DNA of 64,000 bases, from contig JAUZOD010000001.1 of NCBI GenBank assembly GCA_030706635.1, positions 124,001-188,000 of the forward strand, given 5' to 3'. A program made the position numbers and the translations under genes. Numbering within the stretch: the stretch's first letter is position 1; each line of letters starts with the position of its first letter. Source of the stretch: Bacteroidota bacterium (lineage in GTDB: Bacteria > Bacteroidota > Bacteroidia > Chitinophagales > Chitinophagaceae). This document shows positions 32,599-41,503 of this stretch, in pieces. The notes beneath the pieces were generated by a model that saw only the letters and a program-made list of their open reading frames with translations, was not told the origin of the DNA and searched no databases.

Positions 32599-33840
32599 TT
32601 AATTTGTTCCGTTAATAGCAAAATCAAATACGTCAAAATTTCTTGGATCTCCCGCGGCCTTGAGCTTATAGATTTTGTTCAGGGGATGAGAAATAACCAG
32701 GGGAACCATTTCTTCATATCTTCCGCCGTGCGATCGCAGGGTGCCGTCGAGCGCTTTCAGATCGTGATGGGCTGCTGTTTTTCCCACCACCACGTCGCGC
32801 CCGGACAAAACCATAAGATCGCCGGTCCGGTCCGCAGGTTGCTCCAATAAACGGCAACCGGTTTCCCTGTCATATACTTCGGTGATACCCGGCTGAAAAG
32901 CCAGCCATTTTTTCACCTCATCGATTCTGGAAAGATCACTCAGATGAACCACCACATAAGAGCCGAGGGCGCCATGGTGCTTCACATAGGGGTCTGTGAT
33001 CGGACAAATGACCCGGAAGCCATCACCAAACTTTTCCTTCAGCATGGTTTCCACAAACAATACATTCGGCGACCCGTCTGCTTTTATTTTTGCATTCATG
33101 CCATGATCAGCCGTGGCGCCTATGATCGCACCCAGGGCCAGCATTTTTCCCAATTCCTTATCCTGCGCTTCGTAAAACGCCAGGGATGCCTCCGTATCGG
33201 GGGCGTATGTGTGCTGCATATAATCCGTGAGTGACAGATAAAGAAAATCCGCCAATCCTTTTTCGATTAGGGCAACACCGGCTCTCAGGACAAATAAACT
33301 GGCATCGGCGCTGTAAATAGCAGGTGTTTTGTGGCCAACAACGGCTTCAACATCACCGATACCATGTGTTTCCGGCTTTGCCTGGTTTGCTTTTTCAGCC
33401 GAGAAGGCAATGCCCTTTAGTTTATAGGAAAGAATATCCCTCAGTTTTTCTTTAGCCGTAACAACGGCCACTTTCCTGCCGGCATCTGCAGCCGCGGCCA
33501 GAATGGTATCCACCCGGAGGTATTCCGATGAGTTCATCATCACCTCCTGGTCTTTGGCCACATCGTAAAAGAAATTGCCGCAAATCCCATGCACTGCCGG
33601 AGAAACACCGGTTACGATGGAAGAATTATTCACGTTGGTGAACGACGGCAGCGCATCCCGTGCCATGCCCCGGTAGCCCGTTTTAGCCATCTGTTTCAGA
33701 TTAGGCATCCTGTCGAAAGCCATCGTATTGTCTAAATATTCATCTGCCGATCCATCCATGCATATCACCACGATGGGTTTTGCCGCGGGCTGATATGTTA
33801 TTCCATTTACCGAGAATGCCTTCGTCGAAATATTTGTCAT
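32599..33840 (-). CDS. phnA: Phosphonoacetate hydrolase
   Basis: 413 residues from the ATG at 33840; an upstream start (33888) is rejected because numbering from 33840 places Asp29 (ICMDGSADEY) and the nucleophile Thr68 (PSFTNVNN) exactly as in the characterised Sinorhizobium enzyme. Further zinc ligands appear as Asp206/His210, Asp244-His245 (ADHGMNAK) and His370 (SHGG). It splits phosphonoacetate into acetate and phosphate using two zinc ions. No signal peptide is present, so it is cytoplasmic. It follows the SusD gene by 67 bases on the same strand. Confidence 0.96.
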   Translation of the reverse strand: MTNISTKAFSVNGITYQPAAKPIVVICMDGSADEYLDNTMAFDRMPNLKQMAKTGYRGMARDALPSFTNVNNSSIVTGVSPAVHGICGNFFYDVAKDQEVMMNSSEYLRVDTILAAAADAGRKVAVVTAKEKLRDILSYKLKGIAFSAEKANQAKPETHGIGDVEAVVGHKTPAIYSADASLFVLRAGVALIEKGLADFLYLSLTDYMQHTYAPDTEASLAFYEAQDKELGKMLALGAIIGATADHGMNAKIKADGSPNVLFVETMLKEKFGDGFRVICPITDPYVKHHGALGSYVVVHLSDLSRIDEVKKWLAFQPGITEVYDRETGCRLLEQPADRTGDLMVLSGRDVVVGKTAAHHDLKALDGTLRSHGGRYEEMVPLVISHPLNKIYKLKAAGDPRNFDVFDFAINGTN

Positions 33841-33907
33841 TACCGTTCTAAAATTATGATATATCTTCCTCATCGTGAAGTTAAACAAACTTCATCGCAG
33901 GCATCGC

Positions 33908-35509
33908 CTATTTAACCAGCCACATATCCTGATTGATATCATCGTTTCCTCCATATTGCGACTGCAATGCGGCCTGCAGGTTCGTGCCATTTGCCGTGAT
34001 CTCGTTTTGAGGATACTGCCATCTTCTGGGTATTACTCCGCCGTTGCCCGTGCCAGGACCTTGATCGAAAGTGGGTACCCCCGTTCTGCGCCACTGGTAG
34101 TAAGCCTGATAGCCAGAGTTCCTTGCATAAGCCAGATATTTCTGCAACAGGATCTGGGCCAACCCTGTTGGATTGTCTCCCGCATATTTTACCGCCGGCT
34201 GATTGAAATACGTACTGTAATAAAAGTGAACAGAATAAGGGATTTCAGCACCTGAGCCCGCCTGCAGCGTAACCGTGTTAACGCCATCCTCGATACCATA
34301 AAAGGCAAACTGGGAAGTAATTCCGTTCACATACCATTGACTGGCATCACCCGCTATCCATCCGCGGTTAATAGCTTCCGCAACACAAAAACAAACTTCG
34401 GGATAGCTGAGGATGTAGGTGGGTTCTCCCGCCAGGTTAGAAGGATTATAGAAATGATTCCTGTTGAACAGCGACACTTTAGAATCAGCAATCCCGGACT
34501 GGATCAGGGCATTCATCGTACTCAGATCCATCCCAGATGGCGCTCCAACGAAAGACTGGTAGGAGGTATCACTAAAACCCAATCCCCGGGCCGGCTCACC
34601 CAATACCATGCAGCGCAGGTCATGAAGAGAACTCAAATTGTTTTCGAGGGTTGCAGCCAGGTTTATCCGCGTCTGGTTATTCCCGAGATTGGTAAAGTTG
34701 TCAGGGTAATAATTATAACTGTTATTATAAACATACTGCAGGTTATCTGTATTGCTGGTAAAAATTGGATAGGTGGTCGGATTATTAAATATCGTAGCGA
34801 ATTGCTGGGGAATATTCAAGTCAGGATTATCCGCTGCGCGTTTACTTAATTCGATCAGCACGCGTAGCTTATAACTGTTCACTACCTTCTGCCATTGAAT
34901 CAGCGCATCCCTGGGAGATAAGGCGTTGCTGAGCCTTTCCGCATAATAAAAATCACCGCTAAATTCAAGAAAGCCGTTTTGTATCAGGCCGCCGAGCAGG
35001 GTGTTTGCAGAATCCAGCCAAAGAAGAGACTGCTTAAAAACATCCTTTTGGGCATCATATTTAGGCGTGACGTTGCCCAGTCCCTGCAGTGCTTCCGTCA
35101 TGGGCACGTCTCCCACTTTTTCACTCATAGAGACAAAGAAAAATGCGCGGAAAAATAAACCCAGAGCGTGATAGGGATTGTTATCCGTTCCAGCCAATCG
35201 CCTGGCTTCTGCTTCCATGGCCAGGGTATTGTTCAAATCGCCATAATTTAAAGATGCACTACCTGTCCAGTACTGGTTATCCCCATAATAAACATAGTTG
35301 GAACAATAATCCTGACAAGCCTTATCTGAAGTACTTCCCGGATAAACAACGAGATCGGCCAGAATGGTTTTGAGCACGATCCCCGGGGGCACTTTACCCG
35401 GTACCGGCTGGTTTCCGTTTTGCGAATAATCACTAAACTTCTTCGTACAACCGGAAGCTGCCAAAGCAACCAGAAGTATCTGTATGATGGGAGATTTAAT
35501 CAATTTCAT
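33908..35509 (-). CDS. SusD/RagB-family surface lipoprotein
   Basis: 533 residues with lipobox AASGC (Cys21). The SusD-like features are the start CTKKFSDYSQNGNQP, the TPR-rich helical part (AMEAEARRLAGTDNNPYHALG), the AERLSNALSPRD region and the C-terminal YYQWRRTGVPTFDQGPG block typical of the SusD_2 branch. SusD forms the lid of the SusC transporter and picks up large substrates at the cell surface. It lies 42 bases downstream of the SusC gene and 67 bases upstream of phnA, all on one strand, which ties the transporter to phosphonate breakdown. Confidence 0.95.
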   Translation of the reverse strand: MKLIKSPIIQILLVALAASGCTKKFSDYSQNGNQPVPGKVPPGIVLKTILADLVVYPGSTSDKACQDYCSNYVYYGDNQYWTGSASLNYGDLNNTLAMEAEARRLAGTDNNPYHALGLFFRAFFFVSMSEKVGDVPMTEALQGLGNVTPKYDAQKDVFKQSLLWLDSANTLLGGLIQNGFLEFSGDFYYAERLSNALSPRDALIQWQKVVNSYKLRVLIELSKRAADNPDLNIPQQFATIFNNPTTYPIFTSNTDNLQYVYNNSYNYYPDNFTNLGNNQTRINLAATLENNLSSLHDLRCMVLGEPARGLGFSDTSYQSFVGAPSGMDLSTMNALIQSGIADSKVSLFNRNHFYNPSNLAGEPTYILSYPEVCFCVAEAINRGWIAGDASQWYVNGITSQFAFYGIEDGVNTVTLQAGSGAEIPYSVHFYYSTYFNQPAVKYAGDNPTGLAQILLQKYLAYARNSGYQAYYQWRRTGVPTFDQGPGTGNGGVIPRRWQYPQNEITANGTNLQAALQSQYGGNDDINQDMWLVK

Positions 35510-35551
35510 ATAAATATTTTTACTATTTAATAATAAATTAAAAAATAGAAT

Positions 35552-38500
35552 TTAGAATACCACGTTTATGTTAAAGCCATAGGTTCTCGTAGTGGGCGTT
35601 TGCAGGGTATGTTCCCTGCCAATTCCATTAAACTGGTCTCTGCCGGGAAACTGATCCACGTCAATATCATGAAAATCCTTGTGAAAGAAATAGAGCAGGT
35701 TCCTGCCAACCAGTGAGAAATCAATTCTGGTAATGAAAGATTTTTCAAGCAAGCGCCCCGGCAAGGAATAGGTCAATACCACTTCGCGGAGTTTTGCATA
35801 CGTTTTGCTGGTACTGGTGTGTTCTGCATCGTCGTAGAAATCACTCACATAGTCCTGCATCCAATACGTAGCGACTGTATTGGGTGTATAAGTAAGCGAT
35901 TTCCCATTGGTGATTACGCCGGTTTTCGGATCATAAGCAATATTGCCGGAACCGCCAACAACCTGCCTTTCACCCCCGCTGATGATGGGTTTGCCATTTT
36001 CCACCGCCCCGTTATAACCCGGATCACCCCAATGGGCTGCTTCATAGGCACGTGCTTTACCTATATCACCCGTAACCGTATTCAACCCACGGCCGCCCTC
36101 TGTTAATTTACGCTTTACATAATCCCCGATCACACCACCCACCATGCCATCAAACTGAAAAGAAAGCGTGATGTTTTTATAGGCTAAACTATTATGAATT
36201 CCCCAAGCCCAGTCCGGATCGCCGTGTCCGAATTTCTGGGGTTTGGGAAGATAGATCGGATAGCCTGATTCATCCAGAATGGATATGCCGTCCGGCGTTT
36301 TTGCGTGTTCACTGGCAAAAAACTGATCCACCCGGTCTCCGACATGATAGGGATATCCCGTACCATTGGATAATTCCGTGGCACCCCCGGCAAATGCAGA
36401 AAATACTTCTTTATAGGTAGACCAGTTAACCAATACGTTCCAGCTAAAATTCTTCCGGAGAATAGGCGTACCCTGCAAAGAAATTTCTCCCCCGGTTCTT
36501 TTCGTCGTAAAACCGTTCGTTATAAAACCAGTCAATCCGCTGGTCTCTGATATCGGCTGCGAGGAAATAACGGGTCCATCTTTGTATTGGAAATAAGTGG
36601 CGCTCAATCCCAGGCGGTTTTTCAGGAAGCGGATGTCCGTTCCAAATTCAAAATTACTCCTGGACGAGGGCTTGATGCTTTTATTAATAGAATTCAGAGG
36701 AGCTGTAAGTCCGATCTGGTTATTGTACGTATAGACACTGTAATAAAATGGATTAGCCAGCCCATAGGTTGGACCATCATACGGCGTATAATAAGTAAAG
36801 CCATAACCCAGAGGACTCGCAGCACCGAGTGCGGAGAAGGCGGGACCTATCAACGGTGTTGTTCCTCCATCCTTTACGTTAGCAAAGCTGGTTCTTACTT
36901 TCAGAAAAGAGATTGCTTTCGGCATGGTCAGATAGTCTGATATAGCTGAACTGAATGACACCGAAGGATAGAAAAAGGAATTGTTTCCAACCGGCAGCGC
37001 CGAAGTCTTATCCATCCTGCCTGTCGTAGCAATGGTAAAATAATTCTTGTAAGTAATATCTGCTGAATAATACGCACTCAACATCAACAGATCTGACCCG
37101 TAATTAAAAGATCGGACGGGAAGGGTGGAATTCGCAAAAGTGTACACTTCCGGAACCGTCAGCTGATTTGTGCTGACAAAGCTGGATCCGTACTTCATAC
37201 TACGAGAAGTTCCTCCCGCATTAGCGGTGATAGATATTCCGGTGTTGCCAATATTTTCTTTATTAAAATTAAATATCAGGTCGGTATTGTTTTCCCAAAG
37301 ATCGCGACGGTCTTCCCGATAATTGCCATGGTTGTGTTCATCACCATAAGGATGTGCAGACCAAGGCTCCTTTTCGGTCCTTAAAACATCGTAGGAGGTG
37401 ACATTGGAGCGAAGCAATACATTGAAATTTTTATTGAACCGGTAGGTGAAGGCGACCCAGCCATAGAGATCGTTTTTGTAATGACTTCTCAGCCATTCGT
37501 AACTCATGAAATAGGGATTCTGATAACGCTTATACTCGACAAACATGGACTGAATACCTTCCTTGCCCGGTTGCCAGATGGCCTTAATCTTGGGATCTTC
37601 CACATTCCAGTCAGCGCCGGTCCAAATGTCTATATCATAAATAAGGCTGTTTGGACCATAATTCACATCCGGAATATTGGGTGTAAACTGACGGTTATAA
37701 TTGAGATTCGCTTCAATTTTAAATTTGCTGGTTACATCATAACTTTCAATGAGGTTTATATTCACGGTGTTCAATCCGGTATTGGGCGTAATGCCGTTTT
37801 GATAGGACTGAGATACCGACATCCGCAGGTTGGAGCGATCGGTAACGGAGGAAAAGCTAATATTATTCTTGGTCAAAAAACCGGGTTTCAAGAAGTTGTC
37901 CAGATTATTAGCTCCACGCGAAACCCAGGGTGTCGCCTGGATATGACTCTGATGGACCTGGCCATCTCCTGAAGTATAATTAAAATACTGGGTTGGGTCG
38001 TACGGACCGTCAAACTGCGGCAGTTTTAAGCCGGCATCCAATTTGGGGCCCCACACATCATAATCTTCATCATTGGTACCATCAACAGAGTTCCCGTTAC
38101 TATTATAATCACCAAAGGCATATTGTTGTTTTTCACCACCTCCGTATTGATTCTGCACCTTAGGATTGGCAATAAACCCTTTCTCGATCTGGTTACTGCT
38201 GTTGAACTCAACCGTAAATCCCTTTTTGTTCTTTGCGCCCCTTTTGGTAGTGATCAGAATGGCACCATTGATACCCCGGCTTCCGTAAAGGGCCGCGGCT
38301 GTGGCGCCTTTCAATACCGTATAGGTTTCGATATCATCCGGGCTGATATTCCAGGTATCTGAATTGATGGGAATACCATCTACAATATAGAAATTGAGCG
38401 GCGAACCACGCAACAGTACGGTGGGTGTTGACAACAGCTCCTGGTTGATGCCTATATTCAGACCGGCTACTTTGCCCACCAGGCCATTGATCGGGTTGGG

Positions 38501-38923
38501 TTCCCGGGCCTTCAGCAATTCTGAACCCTTAACTTCCTGAACCGAATACCCAATGCGCTTGGTCTCCTTGCGGATACCCAAGGCCGTTACGATCACTTCG
38601 TTGAGATCCTTGGCCTGGGCCACTACGCTGATGACAATATTCTGCATTTCCTTTCCTATGGTATATTCCTGGGTGGTAATACCCACGCCGGAAATCGTGA
38701 GCACATCTCCGGACTTTGCCCTAATGGAAAATCTTCCGTCAATGCCAGTGGATGTGCCCGCTTTCGATCTGTTGACCAGGATCGTGGCTCCCGGAATCGG
38801 AGACTGATCCGAAACAGAGAGAATGCGGCCGGTAATCACATTCTGAGCCATCGTCAGGAATGGAACTAATAAAACCCACAAGATTAATTTAAACCGGAGA
38901 GCTCCGGCACTAGTGTGATTCAT
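35552..38923 (-). CDS. SusC/RagA-family TonB-dependent transporter
   Basis: 1123 residues. Signal peptide (1-26), carboxypeptidase-like regulatory domain (about 29-110: ITGRILSVSDQSPIPGATIL), the SusC signature DLNEVIVTALGIRKETKRIG, a plug domain with VLKGATAAALYGSRGINGAI, and a 22-strand outer-membrane barrel ending in an aromatic residue (TYGFNINVVF). It imports substrates too large for porins, using TonB energy. It heads the phosphonate operon. Peptides, glycans and some cofactors are known substrates of SusC-type transporters; a phosphonate-bearing substrate is my inference from the operon. Confidence 0.96.
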   Translation of the reverse strand: MNHTSAGALRFKLILWVLLVPFLTMAQNVITGRILSVSDQSPIPGATILVNRSKAGTSTGIDGRFSIRAKSGDVLTISGVGITTQEYTIGKEMQNIVISVVAQAKDLNEVIVTALGIRKETKRIGYSVQEVKGSELLKAREPNPINGLVGKVAGLNIGINQELLSTPTVLLRGSPLNFYIVDGIPINSDTWNISPDDIETYTVLKGATAAALYGSRGINGAILITTKRGAKNKKGFTVEFNSSNQIEKGFIANPKVQNQYGGGEKQQYAFGDYNSNGNSVDGTNDEDYDVWGPKLDAGLKLPQFDGPYDPTQYFNYTSGDGQVHQSHIQATPWVSRGANNLDNFLKPGFLTKNNISFSSVTDRSNLRMSVSQSYQNGITPNTGLNTVNINLIESYDVTSKFKIEANLNYNRQFTPNIPDVNYGPNSLIYDIDIWTGADWNVEDPKIKAIWQPGKEGIQSMFVEYKRYQNPYFMSYEWLRSHYKNDLYGWVAFTYRFNKNFNVLLRSNVTSYDVLRTEKEPWSAHPYGDEHNHGNYREDRRDLWENNTDLIFNFNKENIGNTGISITANAGGTSRSMKYGSSFVSTNQLTVPEVYTFANSTLPVRSFNYGSDLLMLSAYYSADITYKNYFTIATTGRMDKTSALPVGNNSFFYPSVSFSSAISDYLTMPKAISFLKVRTSFANVKDGGTTPLIGPAFSALGAASPLGYGFTYYTPYDGPTYGLANPFYYSVYTYNNQIGLTAPLNSINKSIKPSSRSNFEFGTDIRFLKNRLGLSATYFQYKDGPVISSQPISETSGLTGFITNGFTTKRTGGEISLQGTPILRKNFSWNVLVNWSTYKEVFSAFAGGATELSNGTGYPYHVGDRVDQFFASEHAKTPDGISILDESGYPIYLPKPQKFGHGDPDWAWGIHNSLAYKNITLSFQFDGMVGGVIGDYVKRKLTEGGRGLNTVTGDIGKARAYEAAHWGDPGYNGAVENGKPIISGGERQVVGGSGNIAYDPKTGVITNGKSLTYTPNTVATYWMQDYVSDFYDDAEHTSTSKTYAKLREVVLTYSLPGRLLEKSFITRIDFSLVGRNLLYFFHKDFHDIDVDQFPGRDQFNGIGREHTLQTPTTRTYGFNINVVF

Positions 38924-39255
38924 AAAGAGAAGTTTTGGTTTGTCCTTTTAAAAATGGAAAATAAGGGTGAAATAAAAATATATAAGTTTCTGTTAAAATC
39001 AACAAATACTAAACAAATAGTTATCCACATTCTGAAAGGATAAAATTAGGAATTCGGGCTGTAATCCCTTCTATTGCTGGAATTATTAATGAATTTGTCA
39101 TAATAAATTGACAATAGTTTAATGCAGGTGCCCGGCATGCTGAAATTACTATATTTAGTATTTGTAAACACGTGACGGGCAGGGAATAAGATGGGATTTA
39201 GCCGGATACCCCCGGCTGCCTGCCCCGACAGCATTCATATATTGGTAACAGGTGT
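38924..39255. other. Control region upstream of SusC
   Basis: 332 bases, AT-rich near SusC, no gene. It holds direct and inverted AACAAATA-type repeats (39001-39019 and 39154-39165) and, close to the regulator gene stop, a hairpin AGCCGG (39200-39205)/CCGGCT (39212-39217) nested in GGGCAGG (39177)/CCTGCCC (39219) that may end regulator transcription. Confidence 0.6.
39002..39165. repeat. Inverted 12-base repeats with direct octamers before SusC
   Basis: ACAAATACTAAA at 39002-39013 is repeated as its exact inverse TTTAGTATTTGT at 39154-39165, 140 bases apart. Within the left copy AACAAATA occurs twice (39001-39008, 39012-39019), offset by 11 bases, one helical turn. Read on the minus strand these give TATTTGTT, close to promoter -7 elements. 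They could be operator copies for the adjacent XRE regulator or alternative promoters. Confidence 0.6.
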
Positions 39256-39837
39256 TTAAGAATTCTTAACAGAGAAACAGTAGACTACCAGGATCATCGC
39301 ATCAACACTGCCGGTATTGGCGAGGGTATGCCCCATACTTCCATCGAAGAAAAGCGAGTCGCCTTCGTGTAAAATATATTTTTCATTTTCGATGGTATAT
39401 TCGACCGTCCCCCTGATCATATACTTAAATTCCATGGCATCGGTGTGCACGGTTTGTTTTCGGCGGGCGCCTTTCTTTAATTCCAGCAGGATAAAATCTG
39501 CGGGATTACAATTTAAATTCAGGGTCATGATTCGCCTGTAAAAAAACCCCCTGGCTGCCTCCTTTTTAAAAAGCTGCTGATCATTTGGCCTGATGATAAT
39601 TACTTTGGAATGGTTGCCTGAAGAAATGCTGCTGAAAAATTCTGTCATGTCGAAATCAAGCGAATCCACGATATTCATCAGCACGGGCAGGGAAGGGATG
39701 GTCCGGTTATTTTCAATCTGCGATATCAGGCCCTTGCTGACCCTGGCCTTATTGGCCAGTTCCTGAATCGTGATATTCTTCGCCAGCCGCTTCTCTTTGA
39801 TTTTAGAACTGATCTGTATCAGGAAATTTTCCTGCAT
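39256..39837 (-). CDS. XRE-family regulator with cupin domain
   Basis: 193 residues. The helix-turn-helix (about 10-64) shows NITIQELANKARVSKGLISQ and IENNRTIPSLPVL. The C-terminal cupin (about 115-185) has HTDAMEFKYMIRGTVEYTI and LHEGDSLFFDGSMGHTLANT. This layout (like PuuR) usually senses a small amine or amino acid through the cupin. It lies between the SusC control region and the DUF5690 transporter, 29 bases after the latter and co-transcribed with it. It may control the phosphonate operon downstream, the divergent amine operon, or both. Confidence 0.93.
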   Translation of the reverse strand: MQENFLIQISSKIKEKRLAKNITIQELANKARVSKGLISQIENNRTIPSLPVLMNIVDSLDFDMTEFFSSISSGNHSKVIIIRPNDQQLFKKEAARGFFYRRIMTLNLNCNPADFILLELKKGARRKQTVHTDAMEFKYMIRGTVEYTIENEKYILHEGDSLFFDGSMGHTLANTGSVDAMILVVYCFSVKNS

Positions 39838-39866
39838 ATGGCTTGCTTAATAAGATTTATATACTA

Positions 39867-41174
39867 TCAAACGGATTGCAATTCTTCAAAAGATTCCTCG
39901 GCCCGTCTGTGGCTTGCTGATTTACGTGCAAAAAATATTGAAGCCGTGATGATCAGCATAAGGCCCACAGCCGCCTGCAGGTAGCTGAACTGCATCAGCA
40001 CTTTGGACCAGCTCATGCTCTTCATAAAAAATTCTTTGTACAACAACATCATCACACTGCCCAGATATCCGATCGAATCACAGAGATAGACAAAAAAGCC
40101 GGCATTGGCCCTGATCCGGAATACAGCAATCATGCGTTCAAAAAGAGCCACCTGAACGGGGATATATGCGAGGAACATGCCCATACCCACGAGGGACATC
40201 CACCAGAAGGGCGACAGCATGTGGATATGAAATAATAAGGTGCTTCCGCCGCTGATCAAAAGGCCGGAAGCCATCAGCCACAAGGTAGCCCGGAAACCTC
40301 TGAGGTTGCTTTGTATCAGGGACAACGAGGCTATGGCGATCAGCACGATCAAACCGGTGATTGATTCAGTTTCAGAGAACACTGCTTTGTTCCAGGAGGG
40401 ATCGATCTGGTTCCAGATCTCTACGGAAAAATTATCCCGGAAATCCCGCATGGTAGCCAGCATGGTATACAACAACAGGATGGAAAATATGCCCCATCCG
40501 TATTTTCGCAACACATTTCGTTTATCTGCATTCGTCATGGGTAACCGTTCCACCCGGCTGCTCTTATCCTCCTCTGATGGCTTCGGCATTACGGAAAGCA
40601 TCCAGACAAACAACAGGAACAATGGAAGAAAAAGAATGCCGATCAGGGCCGGCAGCCAAAACTCGGAAAGAGCAGGAAACCAGTCATGCACCATGAAATA
40701 AGTAGTCTTCAAAATACCGGAAGAAACAATCAGGCTGATGCACAGCCCCATGCCCAGTACTTCCGTAAACCGCCGGCCCTCGAGATAGCTGAATACAATT
40801 CCCCACACCATGCCAAGAGGCAGTCCGTTCAGGAACAGGAAAACAAAATTATAGGGATAAGGAACGAGTCCGAAAAATATCAGGCTGAGTTCAGCAAACA
40901 GGATCAGGCCGATGATCAGGCCCTTCCGCTGGGAGGGCCTGAGTTCAGATATCACCTTGATGCCGATGAATTTGGACAGCATGTAACCAAATACCTGGGC
41001 AATGATGAGGATGATCTTATAGTCAAATCCCCCGAGGTACAGTCCCTGGTAAGTGCCTGCATTAAAGGGCTTGCGGAAGGCATACATACAGAAATAGGTT
41101 CCAAAGGCTGCCAGCATGCTCCAGACAATAAAGAAGATCCTGGAACGGTTCAGCAGCGTGCGTAATGAATTCAT
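39867..41174 (-). CDS. DUF5690-family MFS-like transporter
   Basis: 435 residues from the ATG at 41174; the TTG at 41195 only adds seven residues. About twelve membrane helices in two groups of six separated by a hydrophilic loop rich in Glu/Lys/Ser (near residue 205). The family recalls major-facilitator sugar-phosphate or phosphonate antiporters (FRKPFNAGTY, GMVWGIVFSYLEGRRFTEVL). Members are found almost only in Bacteroidota and are untested. With an XRE-cupin regulator it forms a two-gene unit facing the amine operon and just upstream of the phosphonate operon. It is a candidate for moving AEP or an amine over the inner membrane. Confidence 0.8.
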   Translation of the reverse strand: MNSLRTLLNRSRIFFIVWSMLAAFGTYFCMYAFRKPFNAGTYQGLYLGGFDYKIILIIAQVFGYMLSKFIGIKVISELRPSQRKGLIIGLILFAELSLIFFGLVPYPYNFVFLFLNGLPLGMVWGIVFSYLEGRRFTEVLGMGLCISLIVSSGILKTTYFMVHDWFPALSEFWLPALIGILFLPLFLLFVWMLSVMPKPSEEDKSSRVERLPMTNADKRNVLRKYGWGIFSILLLYTMLATMRDFRDNFSVEIWNQIDPSWNKAVFSETESITGLIVLIAIASLSLIQSNLRGFRATLWLMASGLLISGGSTLLFHIHMLSPFWWMSLVGMGMFLAYIPVQVALFERMIAVFRIRANAGFFVYLCDSIGYLGSVMMLLYKEFFMKSMSWSKVLMQFSYLQAAVGLMLIITASIFFARKSASHRRAEESFEELQSV

Positions 41175-41503
41175 GTCAGATACTTGTGGGTGCAATTTAG
41201 ATACTTCAGGATTTAAACTGCCAACCCGAATTTTGAGATCTGCATTTCAGGCTGGTACGGATAAATATAATAATTGTTTTTCCGGAATCGCATTAATTTT
41301 TGAAGAAAGTCTGCCGGGCTACCGCGCCGCAGGCTTCCTTCAAAAACAGCCCGTCCTGAGCGATTCCTCACACGGGCAAAGTATGGCGACATAGAATATA
41401 TTACATAATTTGCCGCCTTAAAAACGGAGTTAATGCGTGCCAGGGGATCACCAGATGCTATAGGTGATCTGCCCGAGCCCTTCACCAACGCCAAATCTTT
41501 ATT
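41175..41503. other. Divergent control region with two inverted repeats
   Basis: 329 bases without a supported gene between the transporter/regulator unit and the glutamine-synthetase-like gene. A palindrome of about 50 bases has outer arms TTTTTGAAG (41297-41305) and CTTCAAAAA (41338-41346) and inner arms AAGTCTGC/GCAGGCTT. A second inverted repeat GATCACC (41446-41452)/GGTGATC (41463-41469) lies 35 bases before the plus-strand ATG. Either could bind the XRE-cupin regulator. Confidence 0.6.

Noticed and set aside
39002-39165. Invertible SusC promoter
   Set aside because: The arms are only 12 bases, no recombinase gene is near, and operator repeats explain the pattern more simply; kept only as an outside option.
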